DNA of 64,000 nucleotides from Streptomyces xylophagus (GTDB lineage Bacteria; Actinomycetota; Actinomycetes; Streptomycetales; Streptomycetaceae): the NCBI RefSeq assembly GCF_000716435.1, contig NZ_JNWO01000007.1:558001-622000 (forward strand), read 5' to 3'. Numbering within the stretch: the stretch's first letter is position 1; every line of letters starts with the position of its first letter. The position numbers and the translations under genes are program-made. The notes beneath the pieces are model-generated. The model searched no databases, was not told where the DNA came from, and saw only the letters and a program-made list of their open reading frames with translations. This document shows, in pieces, positions 61,393 to 64,000 of this stretch.

Positions 61393-61410
61393 TCCGACCC
61401 GCTGCAAAGC

Positions 61411-61487
<77 letters not shown>

Positions 61488-61608
61488 TTGCCCATCTGAC
61501 CTGGGATTTCCCCTGGCCGAACGCGCATGGAAACAATACCGCACTCGCATCGGTGATCGCGCACGCCTTTATTCGGGGCCACCTGCCGGCCGAGTTCCCG
61601 CCCACCCC

Positions 61609-61639
61609 TTGACCTGAAGTTTGGTTGAGGTTGGACGAT
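61609..61639 (+). promoter_or_regulatory. MerR-type promoter before transketolase
   Basis: TTGACC (61609-61614) as -35 overlaps ACCTGAA-GTTTGG-TTGAGGT (61612-61631), arms agreeing at six of seven positions. A weak -10 (GACGAT, 61634-61639) follows at a 19-base spacing. The long spacer with a palindrome is the hallmark of MerR/SoxR-activated promoters. Confidence 0.55.
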
Positions 61640-61646
61640 CGCCCTC

Positions 61647-62354
61647 ATGACCATCACCACGGAACACAGCCGCCCGTACACGCACGGCGACCTGCCCCGG
61701 CTCATGGGGCTGATGACCGGCGACGAGAAACACGGCCCGGCGGCGACCTCGACGCTGGACGTGCTGTGGGTGCTCTACGACCGGGTCCTACGGGTCGGCC
61801 CGGAGCGGATGGACGACCCCGGGCGGGACCGGTTCCTGCTCTCCAAGGGGCACGGGCCGATGGCGTACTACGCCGTACTGGCCGCCAAGGGATTCGTGCC
61901 GGTGGAGTGGCTCCCGGACTTCGGTTCCTACGACTCGCCGCTCGGCCACCACCCCGACCGGGTGCTGGTGCCGGGCGCCGAGATCGGCAGCGGGTCGCTG
62001 GGGCACGGGCTGCCGATCGCCGTCGGGACGGCGCTGGGGCTGCGCGCCCAGGGGCTCGCCGAGCCGCGGGTCTGGGTGCTGGTCGGGGACGCCGAACTGG
62101 ACGAGGGCAGCAACCACGAGGCCATCGCCTTCGCCGGGCCCGCCGGGCTGGACCGGCTGCACACCGTCGTCGTCGACAACTCCTCCGCCAGCCACGCCCG
62201 GCCCGGCGGTATCGCCGCCCGTTTCGAGGCGGCGGGCTGGTCCGCGATCACGGTCGACGGCCGCGATCACGACGCGCTGTACGCCGCCTTCACCGCTCCG
62301 CACCCCGGCCGACCGCAGGTGGTCGTGGCCCGGGTGGAACCCAAGTCCGCCTGA
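61647..62354 (+). CDS. Transketolase, N-terminal half
   Basis: 235 residues. Thiamine-diphosphate domain: DRFLLSKGHGPMAYYAVLAA, GSGSLGHGLPIAVGTALGLR, VLVGDAELDEGSNHEAIAFA (GD-x~27-N motif with VVVDNSS). Split transketolases of archaea and actinobacteria have this half separate. Its partner follows after 69 bases. It may serve a specialised sugar or amino-acid transfer rather than the pentose pathway. ATG 61647; ribosome site weak. Confidence 0.9.
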   Translation: MTITTEHSRPYTHGDLPRLMGLMTGDEKHGPAATSTLDVLWVLYDRVLRVGPERMDDPGRDRFLLSKGHGPMAYYAVLAAKGFVPVEWLPDFGSYDSPLGHHPDRVLVPGAEIGSGSLGHGLPIAVGTALGLRAQGLAEPRVWVLVGDAELDEGSNHEAIAFAGPAGLDRLHTVVVDNSSASHARPGGIAARFEAAGWSAITVDGRDHDALYAAFTAPHPGRPQVVVARVEPKSA

Positions 62355-62423
62355 TCACCCGTCCCTGATCATCCGTCCAGCCAGCCTGCCATTCAGCAGC
62401 TGTTCCAGAAGGGCTTCCTCTCC

Positions 62424-63344
62424 ATGGACACCATGCGTGACCGTTTCGCCCCGGTCGTCTCCCGGCTGCTCGACGAGGACCCACGCCTCGCGGTCGTCCT
62501 CGCCGAGATCGGCAGGGACGGCTTCACCGAGGCCCAACTCCGCCATCCCGACCGGGTGATCAACGTCGGCATCCGCGAGCAACTCCTCGTCGGGGCGGGC
62601 GCGGGACTCGCCCTGACCGGCATGCGCCCGATCGTGCACACCTTCGCCGGCTTCCTCGTCGAGCGGCCCTTCGAGCAACTCAAGCTGGACCTCGGACATC
62701 AGGACGTCGGCGCGGTACTGGTGAGCGCGGCGGCCTCCTTCGACTGGCCCGCCGGCGGGTTCACGCACATGGCTCCGGGCGACGTGGCCCTCCTCGACAC
62801 TCTCGACGGCTGGACCGTGCACGTGCCGGGCCACCCGGACGAGGCCGAGACCCTGCTACGGCACGCGGTCGCCGCAGGCGACGACAAGGTGTACGTACGG
62901 CTGTCCGTCCAGTCGAACCCGGAGGCTCTTCCGGTCGACGGCGAGCGCTTCCTCACCGTCCGCGAGGGCCGCGCGGGTGTGGTCGTCGCCGTCGGTCCGA
63001 TGCTCGACGCCGTGCTGGCCGCAACGGAGGGCCTCGACATCACCGTCCTGTACGCCACGACCGTACGGCCCTTCGACGCGACCGCACTGCGCCGGGCCAC
63101 GCGGACGGCCGGGACGGACGTCGTCCTCGTCGAGCCGTACCTGGCCGGCACCTCGACGCCGGCCGCGAACGACGCACTCGCCGACGTGCCCCACCGCGTA
63201 CTCGGCCTGGGCGTGGGCCGCGCCGAACTCCGCCGCTACGGCACCCTCACGGAACACCTGACCGCCCACGGCCTCGACGCGCGAACCCTGCGCGAACGGA
63301 TCGCCGGCTTCACCGGGAACGGGCCGACGACAGCGCGAGGCTGA
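62424..63344 (+). CDS. Transketolase, C-terminal half
   Basis: 306 residues. Pyrimidine-binding domain: VVLAEIGRDGF, INVGIREQLLVGAGAGLALT (the catalytic Glu), FLVERPFEQLKLD; then transketolase C-domain VLYATTVRPFDATALR and LVEPYLAG. ATG 62424 follows GAAGGG. With the previous gene it rebuilds a complete enzyme in two chains. Confidence 0.9.
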   Translation: MDTMRDRFAPVVSRLLDEDPRLAVVLAEIGRDGFTEAQLRHPDRVINVGIREQLLVGAGAGLALTGMRPIVHTFAGFLVERPFEQLKLDLGHQDVGAVLVSAAASFDWPAGGFTHMAPGDVALLDTLDGWTVHVPGHPDEAETLLRHAVAAGDDKVYVRLSVQSNPEALPVDGERFLTVREGRAGVVVAVGPMLDAVLAATEGLDITVLYATTVRPFDATALRRATRTAGTDVVLVEPYLAGTSTPAANDALADVPHRVLGLGVGRAELRRYGTLTEHLTAHGLDARTLRERIAGFTGNGPTTARG

Positions 63345-63379
63345 GCGAGCCCGGCGTACGCCAACACCCGCACCCGCCG

Positions 63380-64000
63380 TCAACTCTCTTGCGGGCACGC
63401 CCGTTCACGTATCGCCGCATCGCTCGGGTTACTCGGGCCGCTCGGACCGACCGCGATCGCGTCGGCGCGTATCAGGTCGCGGATGGCAGGCACCAGGAGC
63501 AGGGCGATCGGCACCACGAGGCTCATCGCGCCCGCGACGAGCAGTACGTGGTCGGCGCCGATACCCGCGGCCGCAGGACCCGCCAGTGCCTGGCCGACCG
63601 GCATCATCGCGAGGGAGCCCGCCACGTCGTAGGCGTGGATGCGGTTGAGGACGTCCGGTGGGACCTGTGTCTGGACGCTGGTCGCCCACATCACGCCCCA
63701 GAAGGACATGCCCGCCCCGGCGACAGCGGCTCCGGCCGCCATGGCCGGTACGCCGAGCCCTGCTCCGACGGTCGCCGGGAAGCCGGCGAAGGCGAACAGG
63801 GCGATCGCACCGGCGCGCAGCATCCGGCGGGGGCGCAGCCGCAGGGCCAGGAGTCCGCCTACGACGGTGCCCGCGCCGAGGGCCGAGTTGACCAGGCCGT
63901 AGGCGCGCGGGCCGTGCTGTTGCACCACCTCTGTCGCCACGAGCGGCACGGTCGGACCCCATACGGCGATCATGTAGAGGCACCAGACGGCGATGACTCC
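63380..64000 (-). CDS. MFS transporter, C-terminal half (5' beyond window)
   Basis: The frame runs from the window edge to the stop at 63380, about 206 residues. It shows six hydrophobic segments with a loop LRLRPRRMLRAG typical between halves of MFS proteins. The frame stays open upstream (VIAVWCLY), so the start is outside. Similar to macrolide-efflux-type MFS proteins; substrate unknown. Confidence 0.85.
   Translation of the reverse strand, partial: GVIAVWCLYMIAVWGPTVPLVATEVVQQHGPRAYGLVNSALGAGTVVGGLLALRLRPRRMLRAGAIALFAFAGFPATVGAGLGVPAMAAGAAVAGAGMSFWGVMWATSVQTQVPPDVLNRIHAYDVAGSLAMMPVGQALAGPAAAGIGADHVLLVAGAMSLVVPIALLLVPAIRDLIRADAIAVGPSGPSNPSDAAIRERACPQES

Overview
The window looks like a chromosomal segment of a Streptomyces or close relative. 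The base composition is very G+C rich and codon third positions are almost all G or C. The gene families are typical of that genus: a DUF574 methyltransferase, AfsR/SARP giants, a mycothiol-type formaldehyde dehydrogenase, an IclR regulator and split transketolase halves. One tRNA-Pro(GGG) gene is present. I see no rRNA, CRISPR array, insertion sequence or integrase.

Layout. 1-10.6 kb: end of a sensor kinase, MFS exporter, carboxylesterase, SnoaL-like protein, K+ channel, zinc-ribbon protein, lipoprotein, DUF574 methyltransferase, then a glutamine synthetase/amidohydrolase pair (a split FluG) and a NUDIX-like protein. 10.6-11.6 kb: a decayed locus holding remnants of two sugar ABC permeases and a ceramidase-like gene. 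11.7-17 kb: methyltransferase and divergent TetR with tandem operators, a secreted tannase/feruloyl-esterase-like enzyme, and an MFS transporter. 17-35.5 kb: a choline/glycine-betaine catabolic block. It contains soxG, a soxD-soxA fusion, soxB, glyA, a dimethylglycine oxidase, a betaine ABC importer, betB, purU, an MTHFR-like gene and betA. 35.7-39.3 kb: SGNH hydrolase, catalase-like peroxidase and an NRPS fossil. 39.3-51.7 kb: two paralogous AfsR/SARP regulators bracketing HxlR plus quinone reductase, an ECF sigma/anti-sigma pair and a FAD oxidoreductase, followed by Dabb and SDR genes. 51.7-53.7 kb: small membrane protein, PRC-barrel protein, and an RNA polymerase alpha subunit gene standing outside any ribosomal operon. 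53.8-59.1 kb: IclR regulator, Rieske oxygenase, reductase, Rieske ferredoxin, MBL hydrolase and a damaged formaldehyde dehydrogenase. 59.2-64 kb: TetR/aldehyde dehydrogenase, tRNA-Pro, split transketolase behind a MerR-type promoter, and the end of an MFS gene.

How the genes fit together. The betaine genes make a nearly complete route: choline to betaine aldehyde (BetA), to betaine (BetB, or import by the ABC system), to dimethylglycine plus formaldehyde (Rieske oxygenase with ferredoxin and reductase), to sarcosine (dimethylglycine oxidase), to glycine (SoxBDAG), to serine (GlyA). PurU and the MTHFR-like protein would handle the one-carbon folate load. The formaldehyde dehydrogenase/MBL pair would handle free formaldehyde. 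The pieces lie in blocks about 20 kb apart, but a shared palindrome, roughly KTTGCG-N5-CGCAAC, occurs before several of them and in degenerate form at the iclR gene. I infer one regulon.

Most notable observations: (i) the shared palindrome; (ii) the extra rpoA next to iclR; (iii) a SoxD-SoxA fusion whose linker is a translated intergenic repeat with a 42-base perfect second copy 12 kb away; (iv) an internal deletion that truncates the formaldehyde dehydrogenase and throws its frame into the MBL gene; (v) several other genes with comparable short internal deletions; (vi) four starts preceded by a -10 box at leaderless distance.
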